Assembly (NCBI RefSeq): GCF_014637795.1
Contig: NZ_BMFD01000001.1
Span: forward strand, 1-64,000
Direction of reading: 5' to 3'
Length of the DNA: 64,000 nt
Origin: Belliella aquatica
Lineage (GTDB): Bacteria; Bacteroidota; Bacteroidia; Cytophagales; Cyclobacteriaceae
The notes under the pieces are model-generated. The model saw only the letters and a list, made by a program, of their open reading frames with translations, did not search any database and was not told the origin of the DNA. The translations under genes and the position numbers were made by a program. The number at the start of each line of letters is the position of its first letter. Position 1 is the stretch's first letter. Below are positions 45,362 through 54,482 of this stretch, in pieces.

Positions 45362-46441
45362 ATGAATCAATCTATTAAGTTCGTGGATACGAACAATTCT
45401 CAGTTTTTTGCAACCATCAAATCGCGAGTTGATCATTATTTCCAAAGCAACAACATTTCCAAAACGGCCAATGGGCTGATGGTTTTTAAAACCGTTCTGT
45501 ATATGACACTTTTTGTGTCATTCTATTTCCTTATTCTATTTGAGGTCTTTTCTCCTTGGGGAAGTCTCTTGCTCGCTATTGGGTTAGGAGCAACGATGTC
45601 TTTTATTGGTTTCAACATCTGCCACGATGCGCTGCATGGATCATATTCCAAAAAACAATGGGTAAATGATTCCTTGGGTTATATTTTTAATTTGATCGGG
45701 GCAAATGTCTATATCTGGAAAATCACCCACAACAAAGTTCATCACACTTACACCAATATCATGGGTCATGATGGTGACTTGGACGTAGCGCCTGGTTTGA
45801 TCAGAGTTTCAAAAGACGAAGAGAAAAAGTCCATTCACAAATTTCAACATATTTATGCTTTCTTCCTGTATTCTCTAGCCTCTATATCTTGGTTTTTTAG
45901 AAAAGATTATGTCAAGTTCTTCCAAAAAAGAATTGGTGCTCATGTCAATAATCACCCAAAAATTGAATATTTCAATCTCTTTTTCTACAAACTAGTATAT
46001 TATAGCATGTATATTATCATCCCTTTGGTGGTGATGGACATAACTTGGTGGCAGTTCCTAATTGGGTATTTGTCGATGAACTTTACTATGGGTCTAGTAC
46101 TTGGTTTGGTATTCCAATTGGCGCATTTGGTGGAAGAAACACACATTCCGCATCCAAAAGAAGATGAAAACATCGAAGAGTCTTGGGCTGCACATCAAAT
46201 GAGAACTACTGCAAATTTTGCGAGGAAAAGTAAGTTGGCAGCTTTCGTTTGTGGTGGATTGAATTTCCAAGTGGAGCATCATCTTTTCCCAAGAATCTGT
46301 CACATTCATTATCCAGCTATTTCTGAGATTGTGAAAGAAACTGCACACGAGTTTGATTTACCTTATCATGACAATGAAACCTTCTATTCAGCATTGAAGT
46401 CTCATTATCAATTCTTGAAAAAAGCGGCTCAAGCTGCTTAA
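45362..46441 (+). CDS. Membrane fatty acid desaturase
   Basis: The 359-residue di-iron membrane enzyme introduces a double bond into acyl chains. The three His boxes are present: HDALH (about residue 85), HNKVHH (about 122) and QVEHH (about 304). The last box, QVEHHLFP, with Gln before the Glu, is the pattern of front-end and related desaturases, but no cytochrome b5 domain is present. Four to five hydrophobic segments fit the fold. It probably adjusts membrane fluidity. It converges with alr. Confidence 0.93.
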   Translation: MNQSIKFVDTNNSQFFATIKSRVDHYFQSNNISKTANGLMVFKTVLYMTLFVSFYFLILFEVFSPWGSLLLAIGLGATMSFIGFNICHDALHGSYSKKQWVNDSLGYIFNLIGANVYIWKITHNKVHHTYTNIMGHDGDLDVAPGLIRVSKDEEKKSIHKFQHIYAFFLYSLASISWFFRKDYVKFFQKRIGAHVNNHPKIEYFNLFFYKLVYYSMYIIIPLVVMDITWWQFLIGYLSMNFTMGLVLGLVFQLAHLVEETHIPHPKEDENIEESWAAHQMRTTANFARKSKLAAFVCGGLNFQVEHHLFPRICHIHYPAISEIVKETAHEFDLPYHDNETFYSALKSHYQFLKKAAQAA

Positions 46442-47592
46442 ACAATAATCTTTCTTGGGATGTCCAAAGGTAAGCGGGTGAGTAATTCGTAATTCACCTG
46501 CTGAATGGACTCTCCAAAGGAAGCCACAGTAATCTCATTTTTCTTCTGCTTGCCGATTAAGACTACTTCATCTCCTTTTTCCACTCCTTTTAGATCCGTG
46601 ATGTCCACAGCGATGCTGTTCATCGTAACCGTTCCGACTACAGATACAATTTTTCCTGAGATCAACACTTTTCCCTGATTGCTAAGAAGTCTGCTAAATC
46701 CATGGGAATAGCCAATAGGAACCAATGCAATAAGCATATCCCTTGGAGCCATATAGCTTGAACCATAGCCTATAAAATCTCCCATTTTCACCTTTTTCAA
46801 ACTCATGATGCTACTCTTCCAACTGATCAAACGCTTAAGTGGATTTTTATTGTTTTCAGGTAAGGACTTGAATTTGTACATATAAGTTTCCTGCGTCGGC
46901 CAAAAACCATAAGAGGCAATGCCAATCCTAACCATGTCCATGATCGTCTCTGGATAGCTGAAAGTCGCAGCGGAACAAGCGGTGTGAAATCTTTCGAAAC
47001 TCAACCCTTTTTCTATCAGCCAATCTTTGTATGCGTGATATTTCTCGATCTGCCCCCTTACCCTTACATAATTGGTAATACTCTCTGCTCCAGCATAATG
47101 TGTACAAAGACCTGCCAAAACCAACACATCTTGATGATCCTCTAACATTTTCAGTAGTGCTTCCCGGTCTTCCCATTCAAATCCTGTACGGTGAAATCCA
47201 GTTTCTACTTCAACATGAATTTTGGCTTTAATTTGAAGCTTTTGAGCAGCTTTAATCGTCTCTTCCAATCGGTCAAATTCAAAAACAAAAAAACTAATCC
47301 CTTTTTTGATCAACTCTTCTAAGTCTTCATTTTCAAGCATTCCCATAATCATGATTTGGGAATTTCTCTTACTTGCACGATACACCCTGATCGCTTCGTC
47401 TGCACTGAAAGCACTAAAATGACGAATGCCTGCCCCTTCGGCTATCGAGACGATATTTTCAATTCCATGACCATAGGCATTGCCTTTGATAACTGCCGAG
47501 ATCGTCGTTTTCTCCCCCACTTCTGACCTTATAAATTGGATATTTTTCTTATAGGCAGATTTACTGATTTCAATATAGGAAGTATGATTCAT
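46438..47592 (-). CDS. alr: Alanine racemase
   Basis: The 384-residue PLP enzyme makes D-alanine for peptidoglycan. The PLP-binding Lys36 lies in the IKGNAYGHG motif. The C-terminal region has the GYGSSYMAP motif with the second catalytic Tyr region and GTVTMNSIAVDIT. It is a stand-alone protein, not fused to MurF as in some Bacteroidota. Its end overlaps the desaturase end by 4 bp (convergent). Confidence 0.96.
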   Translation of the reverse strand: MNHTSYIEISKSAYKKNIQFIRSEVGEKTTISAVIKGNAYGHGIENIVSIAEGAGIRHFSAFSADEAIRVYRASKRNSQIMIMGMLENEDLEELIKKGISFFVFEFDRLEETIKAAQKLQIKAKIHVEVETGFHRTGFEWEDREALLKMLEDHQDVLVLAGLCTHYAGAESITNYVRVRGQIEKYHAYKDWLIEKGLSFERFHTACSAATFSYPETIMDMVRIGIASYGFWPTQETYMYKFKSLPENNKNPLKRLISWKSSIMSLKKVKMGDFIGYGSSYMAPRDMLIALVPIGYSHGFSRLLSNQGKVLISGKIVSVVGTVTMNSIAVDITDLKGVEKGDEVVLIGKQKKNEITVASFGESIQQVNYELLTRLPLDIPRKIIV

Positions 47593-47682
47593 GGAATTTT
47601 CGGTCGGTAGTACTTAATAAAAGGAGAATGAATTGAACTTGTTTGAATTTCCTGAATGTCTTCAAGAAAAGTTTAGGGAATT

Positions 47683-48816
47683 TTAATGATGAAGTTGTTC
47701 TATAATTTGCTGAAACATACCAACACCTGTTGGGATAATCTCATCGGGGAAATCATAGTTGTTTTCATGCAGTTGAGGTTGAGATTTCCCTGCCCCTAAT
47801 CCAAAGAGGAGAGTTTTGGTGTGGATAGAAAAATGTCCGAAATCCTCAGACCATCGAAAGGGAATTCGGATATGCTTGACCTTCAAATCAAGGTTTTTTG
47901 CCGCTTGATTGCCATACTCCCAAGCGGCCTCGTCATTGTGCGTTGCTGCAAATGCTTCGACATATTCAAAGGAAACTTCCAATCCATAGTCTTTAGCGAT
48001 CCGCTCACAAAGTTTTTCAGAATAATGGAGAAGAAGCTCTCTTGTTTCATTTTCATAAGCCCTGACCGTGGCCATCACAGTCGCATCTCCTGGAGTCGTT
48101 CCAAAGGCTACCTCGCCGAGCTTGGCATGAATCACTGTGATCAAGGTGAATTTCTTCATAGCCTCCGGAAGTTTTTGAAGTGCCACGATCATCTTAGACA
48201 TGGCCTCCGCGGGACTATTTCCATCTTCAGGATGTGATGCATGCGAGTTCTTGCCCTTGATCTTGATAATCATTCCGGTTGAGGCAGCCGCAAAAGCCCC
48301 TTTTTTGATGATAATTTGATTTTTTTGATATCCCGGCAGGTTGTGAAGCGCAAAAGCAAAATCAGGGATCATTTTTTGGAAGTTTTTATCCTTCACTACA
48401 AGCGCTGCTCCCTGACCCGTTTCTTCTGCAGGTTGAAAAAGTAAAATCACACGCCCTTTTTTTGGTCGATTGTCTTTCAGATAGAGCCCCAACCCTGCAA
48501 TGATGGCCATGTGACCATCATGCCCACACAAATGTGCTTTTCCAGCAATCTTGCTTTTATATTTGATGGTATTGTCTTCCCTTATCGGCAATCCATCGAG
48601 TTCACATCGGTACAATGAAGTAGGTCCCTTTTCTTGACCCTCAAAGACAAATGCCAATCCATTTCCTCCAAGATTCTCTAAAACTTGATCCGCATGGGTT
48701 TCTTCAAAAAATTCAAGTACGCGGGCTGCGGTTTCATTTTCTTCGCCTGACAATTCTGGATATTGATGGAGTATTCTTCGAAAATCTTTCAGCTTGTCAA
48801 AAGTCGCTTTATTCAT
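47683..48816 (-). CDS. M20-family amidohydrolase, second paralog
   Basis: The 377-residue protein has the metal motif HLCGHDGHMAI (about residues 92-102), PAEETGQGA with the catalytic Glu, and ALHNLPGY with a His ligand. It resembles N-acyl-amino acid/peptide-type M20 hydrolases. No signal peptide is seen. It lies 90 bp upstream of alr on the same strand and may be co-transcribed with it. The substrate is undefined. Confidence 0.92.
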   Translation of the reverse strand: MNKATFDKLKDFRRILHQYPELSGEENETAARVLEFFEETHADQVLENLGGNGLAFVFEGQEKGPTSLYRCELDGLPIREDNTIKYKSKIAGKAHLCGHDGHMAIIAGLGLYLKDNRPKKGRVILLFQPAEETGQGAALVVKDKNFQKMIPDFAFALHNLPGYQKNQIIIKKGAFAAASTGMIIKIKGKNSHASHPEDGNSPAEAMSKMIVALQKLPEAMKKFTLITVIHAKLGEVAFGTTPGDATVMATVRAYENETRELLLHYSEKLCERIAKDYGLEVSFEYVEAFAATHNDEAAWEYGNQAAKNLDLKVKHIRIPFRWSEDFGHFSIHTKTLLFGLGAGKSQPQLHENNYDFPDEIIPTGVGMFQQIIEQLHH

Positions 48817-49247
48817 GTATAGGGTATTCTAGTTTTTAAATCAAATAAGATTCCTCTTAGACTGACAAAATTAATGCTGGGATTGTTCCTCAATTAGTGG
48901 ATTTGATCAATATGTGGATAATATATCCCCACAGAATGAGTTAAACCATCTCTTAAAAGTGCTTTCGCAAATTCAACTCCTTTGGAGTTGGTAGTATTTG
49001 GTTTATTTGTTTCATCCATCCCACCGGATTTCATCCGGGGTTACTCAAATTTGTTACCCTTCGGGAACGTTTCATTTTATAACTAATATATTTTGATAAT
49101 CAGCTATTGATCTTCTAGACCTGTCACATTCCCAACGGGAATGAAAGCAGATGTAAATAAAAAATAAAACTCTCAGCCTTAGAAGGCTAAAAATTTTGGA
49201 GAACTTTTTTATATTAGAAGTTGCTAACCACTTAAACCAAATAAATC
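48817..49247. repeat. Gene-free region with composite three-hairpin repeat (copy A)
   Basis: A 112-bp element (48959-49070) carries three small palindromes: CAACTCCTTTGGAGTTG, CCGGATTTCATCCGG and TACCCTTCGGGAACG. An inverted copy B lies at 56661-56774. A further palindrome, ATTCCCAACGGGAAT (about 49130-49144), and the pair CAGCCTTAGAAGGCTAA (about 49175-49191) follow. A DnaA-box-type nonamer is at 48913-48921. No ORF is supported until 49248. Confidence 0.65.
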
Positions 49248-49424
49248 ATGACTACAGAACAGACAGCATCACTCGAACAAAGAATTGAAGACTTAAAGTC
49301 TAGCCTGACTGGTGACATGTTCCAAGATATGGACATCAGAGATCAGATTCACAACTTAGAAATGCAAATCAAAGGAGTCAAACCTATGGACAGTCATATC
49401 GATTGTATAGGTTGCGGAAGCTAA
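49248..49424 (+). CDS. 58-residue small protein ending in CIGCGS
   Basis: The ORF begins at ATG 49248 and ends at TAA 49422-49424. The product starts MTTEQTASLEQRIEDL and is mostly helical and acidic. The C-terminus is MDSHIDCIGCGS with a Cys-x-x-Cys pair. Small proteins with this type of tail recur in Bacteroidota, but no function is known to me. The Cys pair may bind metal or form a disulfide. A hairpin terminator follows 28 bp later, which supports a real transcript. Confidence 0.75.
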   Translation: MTTEQTASLEQRIEDLKSSLTGDMFQDMDIRDQIHNLEMQIKGVKPMDSHIDCIGCGS

Positions 49425-49452
49425 GTTCTTTTATCATTTACAAAAAATATTG

Positions 49453-49485
49453 AACCCTTAAGGATATACTTCTTTAAGGGTTTTT
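49453..49485 (+). terminator. Terminator of the 58-residue protein gene
   Basis: The arms AACCCTTAA and TTAAGGGTT, with GGATATACTTCT between, are followed by TTTTT. It also lies just past the stop of the convergent sialidase-like gene. Confidence 0.8.
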
Positions 49486-49507
49486 CATTTGAAATATTAA
49501 AATTCGA

Positions 49508-50725
49508 CTACCTCAACTTTATCTGAACTGTTTTGATAACGGGATCATCAACACTATCATCAGACCAAGCCAAAATGATATTTTCCCCTTGGGTAGTCAA
49601 CTGTGGAAAACCACTTGATCTTTTTGCAGAAGAGGAAGCCACAAGAATAGGATTTTCTAATTGTCCATCTTTGTTGATTGCCCTTACATAGATATTGGCA
49701 TCTTCCATCCAAGACACCACCGCCGTCTCCTCATCCAAAAGAGCCAAGTCAACTCTACCAATGGTGCTTCCCAAATCAATTTTGATCGGTTGCTCAAAAG
49801 TAGAAGCGCCAGTCTGAATAAACGAAACTTTCACCTCTGGTCTAGCATTCGCTCCCGTGTACCAAGCAATTGCTGATGTATTTCCAAAACTCGCTGCCCT
49901 TGGCCCATTGACCGGACAGCCTTGAACTTGCCAAAAATCATTGTAAACGGGCTGGGTCTCTTGCCACGAGTTATCCACAAATCGAACCATTCCCATATCT
50001 CTAAATTCCTCCTGGGAGCGATCTCTAAAGAAAACCATCGGAGCATTTTCAAAAAGTGTTGCCGAAGTTTGACAACAATCACATACGCGATCATCGAGCA
50101 ACCAATCCTCCAACTTCTCTCCATCACTTGTCAACACTGCCCCACGAAGATTCATCTGACCTCCATGTCCATCGTGGTTTGCATGATCGTGGCTGCCTCC
50201 TTGGGTATTTCTTCCATCTAGCCAAGTTATCAACATATTGTTTTCACATGGAATCATCGAACCAAAGCCGTGTTCCGTTTGTGTTCCATCATCATGAAGC
50301 GTCTTTGGAGCTGACCAGTCAATACCATTTTTTGAAAAGGTAGTTTTGATGTCATAAGAAAAAGTACCCGCTCCGCTCTTTTGCAGAAAAAAGGCCATCA
50401 ATGACCCATCTTCGAAAGCTGCCAACTGTGGATAATCTGCCCAATTGACAAACCAATCTGAACCGGATGCAATCAAAATAGGCGGGGACCACTGTCCATC
50501 TAGGAGTTGGGAATATTTGAAATTATTAATGCCCTCCTGCTGCTCAATCCATGAAAGATACACTTCCCCCTGTGGAGAAGTAAAGAGATAGGGCTCACCA
50601 AATTTGACACCCGGCTCTGCAAATGTATAAATCTCTTCAATGCTAAATGCTTCAATTTGCTCTTTAGGCTTCGTGGTACAACAAAGAACGAATGCAAAAA
50701 GGAAAAGGAATATCAAATGCTTCAT
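49508..50725 (-). CDS. Sialidase-like beta-propeller lipoprotein
   Basis: The 405-residue protein has a lipobox at FVLCC (about Cys15-Cys16). The body carries BNR/sialidase-like blades (for example GDWFVNWADYPQLAAFEDGSLMAFFLQ and KNGIDWSAPKTL). A His/Gly-rich loop (GGSHDHANHDGHGGQ) and a DCCQTS motif near residue 215 could bind metal. Arg residues expected for true sialidase catalysis are not evident, so enzymatic activity is uncertain. It is envelope-located and precedes a membrane protein gene on the other side of a short gap. Confidence 0.75.
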   Translation of the reverse strand: MKHLIFLFLFAFVLCCTTKPKEQIEAFSIEEIYTFAEPGVKFGEPYLFTSPQGEVYLSWIEQQEGINNFKYSQLLDGQWSPPILIASGSDWFVNWADYPQLAAFEDGSLMAFFLQKSGAGTFSYDIKTTFSKNGIDWSAPKTLHDDGTQTEHGFGSMIPCENNMLITWLDGRNTQGGSHDHANHDGHGGQMNLRGAVLTSDGEKLEDWLLDDRVCDCCQTSATLFENAPMVFFRDRSQEEFRDMGMVRFVDNSWQETQPVYNDFWQVQGCPVNGPRAASFGNTSAIAWYTGANARPEVKVSFIQTGASTFEQPIKIDLGSTIGRVDLALLDEETAVVSWMEDANIYVRAINKDGQLENPILVASSSAKRSSGFPQLTTQGENIILAWSDDSVDDPVIKTVQIKLR

Positions 50726-50749
50726 AGAAAATTTTTTGGGAGAATTTAT

Positions 50750-51190
50750 TTATTCTTCTGGCAAGGTCTTAATATAAGCCTTTACTTTGATTGCACGCAA
50801 ATAAATAGTGATCAATGGAACCAACCAAAACAATTCAGTAAATACCAAGTGAAATATGGATCTTTTATTCCACCCCAACTCGGGTATGAAGCCTAAGGTA
50901 AACCAAGTGGCAAGGACAATTTTTCCTACAATTCCAACAACAATCAAATAATGCCATGAAATCGGATAAAAAGCACTCAAAAACACGAGAAATCCTACAA
51001 GCATCCCAAAACTCCCTAAGGCTGTGGCACTCAATGTAGTGGGCTCTGCAGGATTCATCGCCAACCACCTCAACAAATCTGCTCCGAAGTATCTGAAAAA
51101 TGCCGACCAAGCGAAAGTGTACATTCCTGTAAGCAAAAGCAATCCTCGCATTGGCATAGGAAACATCGGTGTAAGACTATTTTTATCCAT
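50750..51190 (-). CDS. Small four-helix membrane protein of unknown function
   Basis: The 146-residue protein has four hydrophobic segments (about 15-33, 55-75, 79-100 and 114-135) and no family I recognise. Its stop lies 24 bp before the start of the sialidase-like gene on the same strand, so the pair is likely co-transcribed. It could be an inner-membrane partner of that lipoprotein or unrelated. Confidence 0.65.
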   Translation of the reverse strand: MDKNSLTPMFPMPMRGLLLLTGMYTFAWSAFFRYFGADLLRWLAMNPAEPTTLSATALGSFGMLVGFLVFLSAFYPISWHYLIVVGIVGKIVLATWFTLGFIPELGWNKRSIFHLVFTELFWLVPLITIYLRAIKVKAYIKTLPEE

Positions 51191-51262
51191 AGGTTTATTT
51201 AATTATATTCCGAAAATTTAACGTCACAACTCTTTGGAGCTGATCACCCTATACAAAACTAC

Positions 51263-52939
51263 ATGAAGGATTTTACAAACACGCGAAGATTGGGGATTAT
51301 TATTCTCGTTCCTGCATTATTGTTAGTCGGCTTTATTGCTGGCAAGAAAATCGGAGAAATCAATCCACAAGCCATCGAAGGAGCCGAAAGCCTGATCGGA
51401 ATAAACTTTACTCCTGCTGAAAAAGACAGCATGGTGGGCAATCTCGTCAATTACCGCAATGGCTATGAAAACATGCGGAAAACGAAAATTGACAATTCCG
51501 TCAGCCCATCACTGCCCTTCAATCCCTTGCCACATGGTTTTTTCCCAAATCAAAATCAACAAGAAAATAACTGGGGACTTCCGAGCAATGTTGCATTGCC
51601 TGACAATGATCACGATATCGCCTTTTTATCAGTAGCGGAGTTATCCACACTGATCAGAACAAGGAAGATCACCTCAGAAAGATTGACAAACATCTACCTC
51701 AACAGAATCAAAACCTATGGAGATACGCTAGAATCAGTAATTACAGTGCTGGAAACTGAAGCTTTAGCCCAAGCGAAAGCAATGGATGCAGAAATCCAAG
51801 CTGGAAAATACAGAGGTCCTCTTCATGGGATTCCTTATGGCATCAAAGATCTTTTTGCAGTGAAAGGCACCAAAACCACTTGGGGTGCGATGCCTTACAA
51901 AGATCAAGTCATCGATGAAACTGCAACAGTTGTCCACAAACTGAATGATGCTGGCGGAGTTCTTCTGGCCAAATTCACCCTCGGTGCATTGGCGATGGGA
52001 GATGTATGGTATGGTGGCGTGACCAAAAACCCTTGGAATCTGAATCAAGGTGCAAGTGGTTCTTCCGCAGGTTCGGCATCTTCTGTCAGTGCAGGTTTGG
52101 TTCCTTACGCTCTGGGAACAGAGACTTTGGGAAGCATTGTCTCTCCTTCTACTAGAAATGGCGTGACTGGATTGCGTCCCACTTACGGCAGAGTCAGTAA
52201 GCACCGCGCCATGGCTTTGAGCTGGAGTATGGATAAAATCGGCCCGATCTCAAGATCTGCACTGGACAATGGTATTGTGTTATCTGTCATCAATGGTGTG
52301 GATAAGTTAGACAAAAGCACGATTCCTGCAGCCTTAAACTACAATGCCACCAAATCCATCAAGGATCTCAAGATCGGTTATTTCGAAGATTTCTTTGAGG
52401 GCACTCGTGCAACTAATGAAATGGACAGACAGGTTTTAGAGAACCTGAGAGGACTAGGCCTTACCCTTCATCCTGTCAAGCTAGAAACAAGTGTGGATGT
52501 AAGCAGTATCCTGATCATGCTCTACGCTGAGGGCGCTGCGGCATTCGATGATATGACAAGATTAGATCAAGATGATTTGCTAGTCGGGCAAAGAAGAAAT
52601 GCTTGGCCAAATCTATTCCGTTCTGCGAGATTTATCCCTGCGGTGGAATACATTCAAGCAAGTAGATTACGTGCCATTTTAATCGAAGAAATGCATGCCT
52701 TATTTCAAGAATATGATGTGATCGTGACTCCATCTTATGGAGGAAGTCAACTCCAAATCACCAACCTCACCGGTCATCCAGCCCTCTGTATGCCAAACGG
52801 ATTTTTACAAAACGGAAGTCCTGTTTCCATCACTTTCTTAGCCAATTTATTTGATGAAGAAAAGTTAATCATGCTCGGCAGAGCCTATCAAGATAATACC
52901 GATTGGCAAAAGAAAAGACCTCCACTGTTTAATCAATAG
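51263..52939 (+). CDS. Amidase-signature family hydrolase with N-terminal membrane anchor or signal
   Basis: The 558-residue serine amidase has its catalytic Lys in GIPYGIKDLFAVKG, cis-Ser/Ser nucleophile region GASGSSAGSAS (about 266-276), then TETLGSIVSPS. An N-terminal hydrophobic segment (about 10-27) suggests export or anchoring. It cleaves amide bonds of an unknown substrate. It is divergent from the membrane protein gene, and its own DNA carries two DnaA-box-type nonamers. Confidence 0.88.
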   Translation: MKDFTNTRRLGIIILVPALLLVGFIAGKKIGEINPQAIEGAESLIGINFTPAEKDSMVGNLVNYRNGYENMRKTKIDNSVSPSLPFNPLPHGFFPNQNQQENNWGLPSNVALPDNDHDIAFLSVAELSTLIRTRKITSERLTNIYLNRIKTYGDTLESVITVLETEALAQAKAMDAEIQAGKYRGPLHGIPYGIKDLFAVKGTKTTWGAMPYKDQVIDETATVVHKLNDAGGVLLAKFTLGALAMGDVWYGGVTKNPWNLNQGASGSSAGSASSVSAGLVPYALGTETLGSIVSPSTRNGVTGLRPTYGRVSKHRAMALSWSMDKIGPISRSALDNGIVLSVINGVDKLDKSTIPAALNYNATKSIKDLKIGYFEDFFEGTRATNEMDRQVLENLRGLGLTLHPVKLETSVDVSSILIMLYAEGAAAFDDMTRLDQDDLLVGQRRNAWPNLFRSARFIPAVEYIQASRLRAILIEEMHALFQEYDVIVTPSYGGSQLQITNLTGHPALCMPNGFLQNGSPVSITFLANLFDEEKLIMLGRAYQDNTDWQKKRPPLFNQ

Positions 52940-52972
52940 GGTGTGGATAAGTTTAAAGGTAAAAATTATCAA

Positions 52973-53003
52973 AAAGCAATCTGAAATTCAGGTTGCTTTT
53001 TTT
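52973..53003. terminator. Terminator between the convergent amidase and kinase genes
   Basis: The arms AAAGCAATCTGAA and TTCAGGTTGCTTT are complementary (one G-T pair), with A-run before and TTTTTTT after, so it can act in both directions. It overlaps the stop codon region of the kinase gene. Confidence 0.85.
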
Positions 53004-54036
53004 ATTGCGCATAAATTGTATTCAAAGCTTTCAAAAGCATCATCTGATTTCTTGCTCTGTCAAGGTTTTGCTCTGGGTATTGCACATGGAAGTACACATT
53101 GCCTTTAAGGTAGTCAGTTAAAAATCTCAGTCCTGAGATATAGGTCATCATCTTTCCTCCGTAGTGTAGGGAATTGAGCTCTTCCTGTTTGAGGAAACCT
53201 TCTCCTGCTGAAGTGTACCCTTGGTAAAGCGCCTCGTATTTTGACTTATCCACATTAATTTGGCTCCACTGGGTTGAATTTTCTCCCTCCGTGCAAGCTA
53301 CTGTTCGCACCAAATCACCAAAATCATAAAATACATATCCCGGCATAATGGTATCCAAGTCGATCACAGCTACTACCTTTTTTTGATCTTCTGAAAAAAT
53401 CAGGTTGTTGATCTTACAGTCATTGTGAGTTACCCGGATGGGGAGTTTTTCTACCCAAAAGCGATATTCCTCCACGAGATCCTTGCGCTTGATATAAAAA
53501 TCAACGAGCTCTTTTAAATCGTCGCCGAGCTTTCCCTCTTTTTGGTCGAGGGCTTCTGTAAATTGTTGATATCTCCATTCCAAATCTAGAAATCTTGGAA
53601 TAACAACTTTGAAATCGGATAATTCTAGATTTTTGGCCGCAAGGGAGAATTGTGCGAAAGCTTCAGCAGCAAGAAATGCTTGTTCGGGGTTATTTATATC
53701 TTCCAAGCAAATCCCATTGACGTATGGCTGAATTCTAAAAACTTGTTCACCGAATACGGTCATCAAGCCCCCTGAAAGGTTCTTCAAAGGCAAAGGCAAT
53801 TGATAGCGGAGTGACTCGAAAGGGAAATGATCTAGGAGAATTTGATGGTTATCCACAATCGTTTCTGGATTCTTGAAGACATTTTTGTTGAATGCTTGCA
53901 AGACGTATTTTTCTTGATCCTCTGTTATCAAAAAAGTCTGATGGATATGACCATTTCCAAAAACATGAATTTGATCTTCAGTCCAATGCTTTCCATAAGC
54001 TTGGTTGATTGTGGATAAAAAAGAGTAGTGAGGCAT
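53002..54036 (-). CDS. APH-fold sugar-kinase-like protein (NahK-like)
   Basis: The 344-residue product is read from the ATG at 54036; an upstream open frame to 54168 encodes 44 residues that do not fit the family. The catalytic HNDCKINNLIF and DLDTIMPGYVFYDFGD motifs are those of aminoglycoside phosphotransferase-fold kinases. The N-terminal segment VLQAFNKNVFKNPETIVDN resembles N-acetylhexosamine 1-kinase-type proteins. It may phosphorylate a sugar brought in by the divergent symporter, but this is inferred. Confidence 0.82.
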   Translation of the reverse strand: MPHYSFLSTINQAYGKHWTEDQIHVFGNGHIHQTFLITEDQEKYVLQAFNKNVFKNPETIVDNHQILLDHFPFESLRYQLPLPLKNLSGGLMTVFGEQVFRIQPYVNGICLEDINNPEQAFLAAEAFAQFSLAAKNLELSDFKVVIPRFLDLEWRYQQFTEALDQKEGKLGDDLKELVDFYIKRKDLVEEYRFWVEKLPIRVTHNDCKINNLIFSEDQKKVVAVIDLDTIMPGYVFYDFGDLVRTVACTEGENSTQWSQINVDKSKYEALYQGYTSAGEGFLKQEELNSLHYGGKMMTYISGLRFLTDYLKGNVYFHVQYPEQNLDRARNQMMLLKALNTIYAQ

Positions 54037-54482
54037 GGGGCTTAAGTTTGGATCAAAAATATGGATGATTATCAGTAATGAGACATAAATCCTGTTATTA
54101 TACTTAAAATTATGCGGATAAATCGCCAACAGACAACCATCAACGGTCCTCAGCACCTCAAATATCATATTGAGATTATTTTAAGTAGCTACTTGGTAAA
54201 AAATAATCTCCATAATAAGATGCTTTTTCACGAATTCACTTACTTATGTCATTCCTCCAAAAGGTATTGCATGCTTCCAAAATAAATCCTTACTTTCATG
54301 AAAATTGTATGTACAGCTCCTTTACAATAGCCACTTAAATAGTGTAAATACTATATTTGGAGCTGCTGTTGACTGTCGACAATTGACAATTATCCGCATG
54401 ATTATAATTGATAAATATACATGCTAACGAAATTGCGGATAATCAAACATAAAACTTTCATCCACCATCCAAATTCTTCCTA
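54037..54482. repeat. Divergent promoter region with 55-bp TTATCCGCA element (copy 2)
   Basis: The arms ATTATCCGCA (54389-54398) and TGCGGATAAT (54434-54443) enclose 35 bp, the same span as the element at 5739-5793. They are preceded by heptads TGTTGAC/TGTCGAC/AATTGAC (about 54367-54387). The region lies between the kinase and symporter genes and must contain both promoters. No ORF is supported. Confidence 0.6.

Noticed and set aside
47821-48237. 138-codon open frame opposite the M20 gene
   Set aside because: Antisense to conserved metal-binding and dimerisation segments of the hydrolase.
54037-54168. Extended N-terminus for the kinase
   Set aside because: The extra residues are unlike the family, and the ATG at 54036 gives the normal kinase start.
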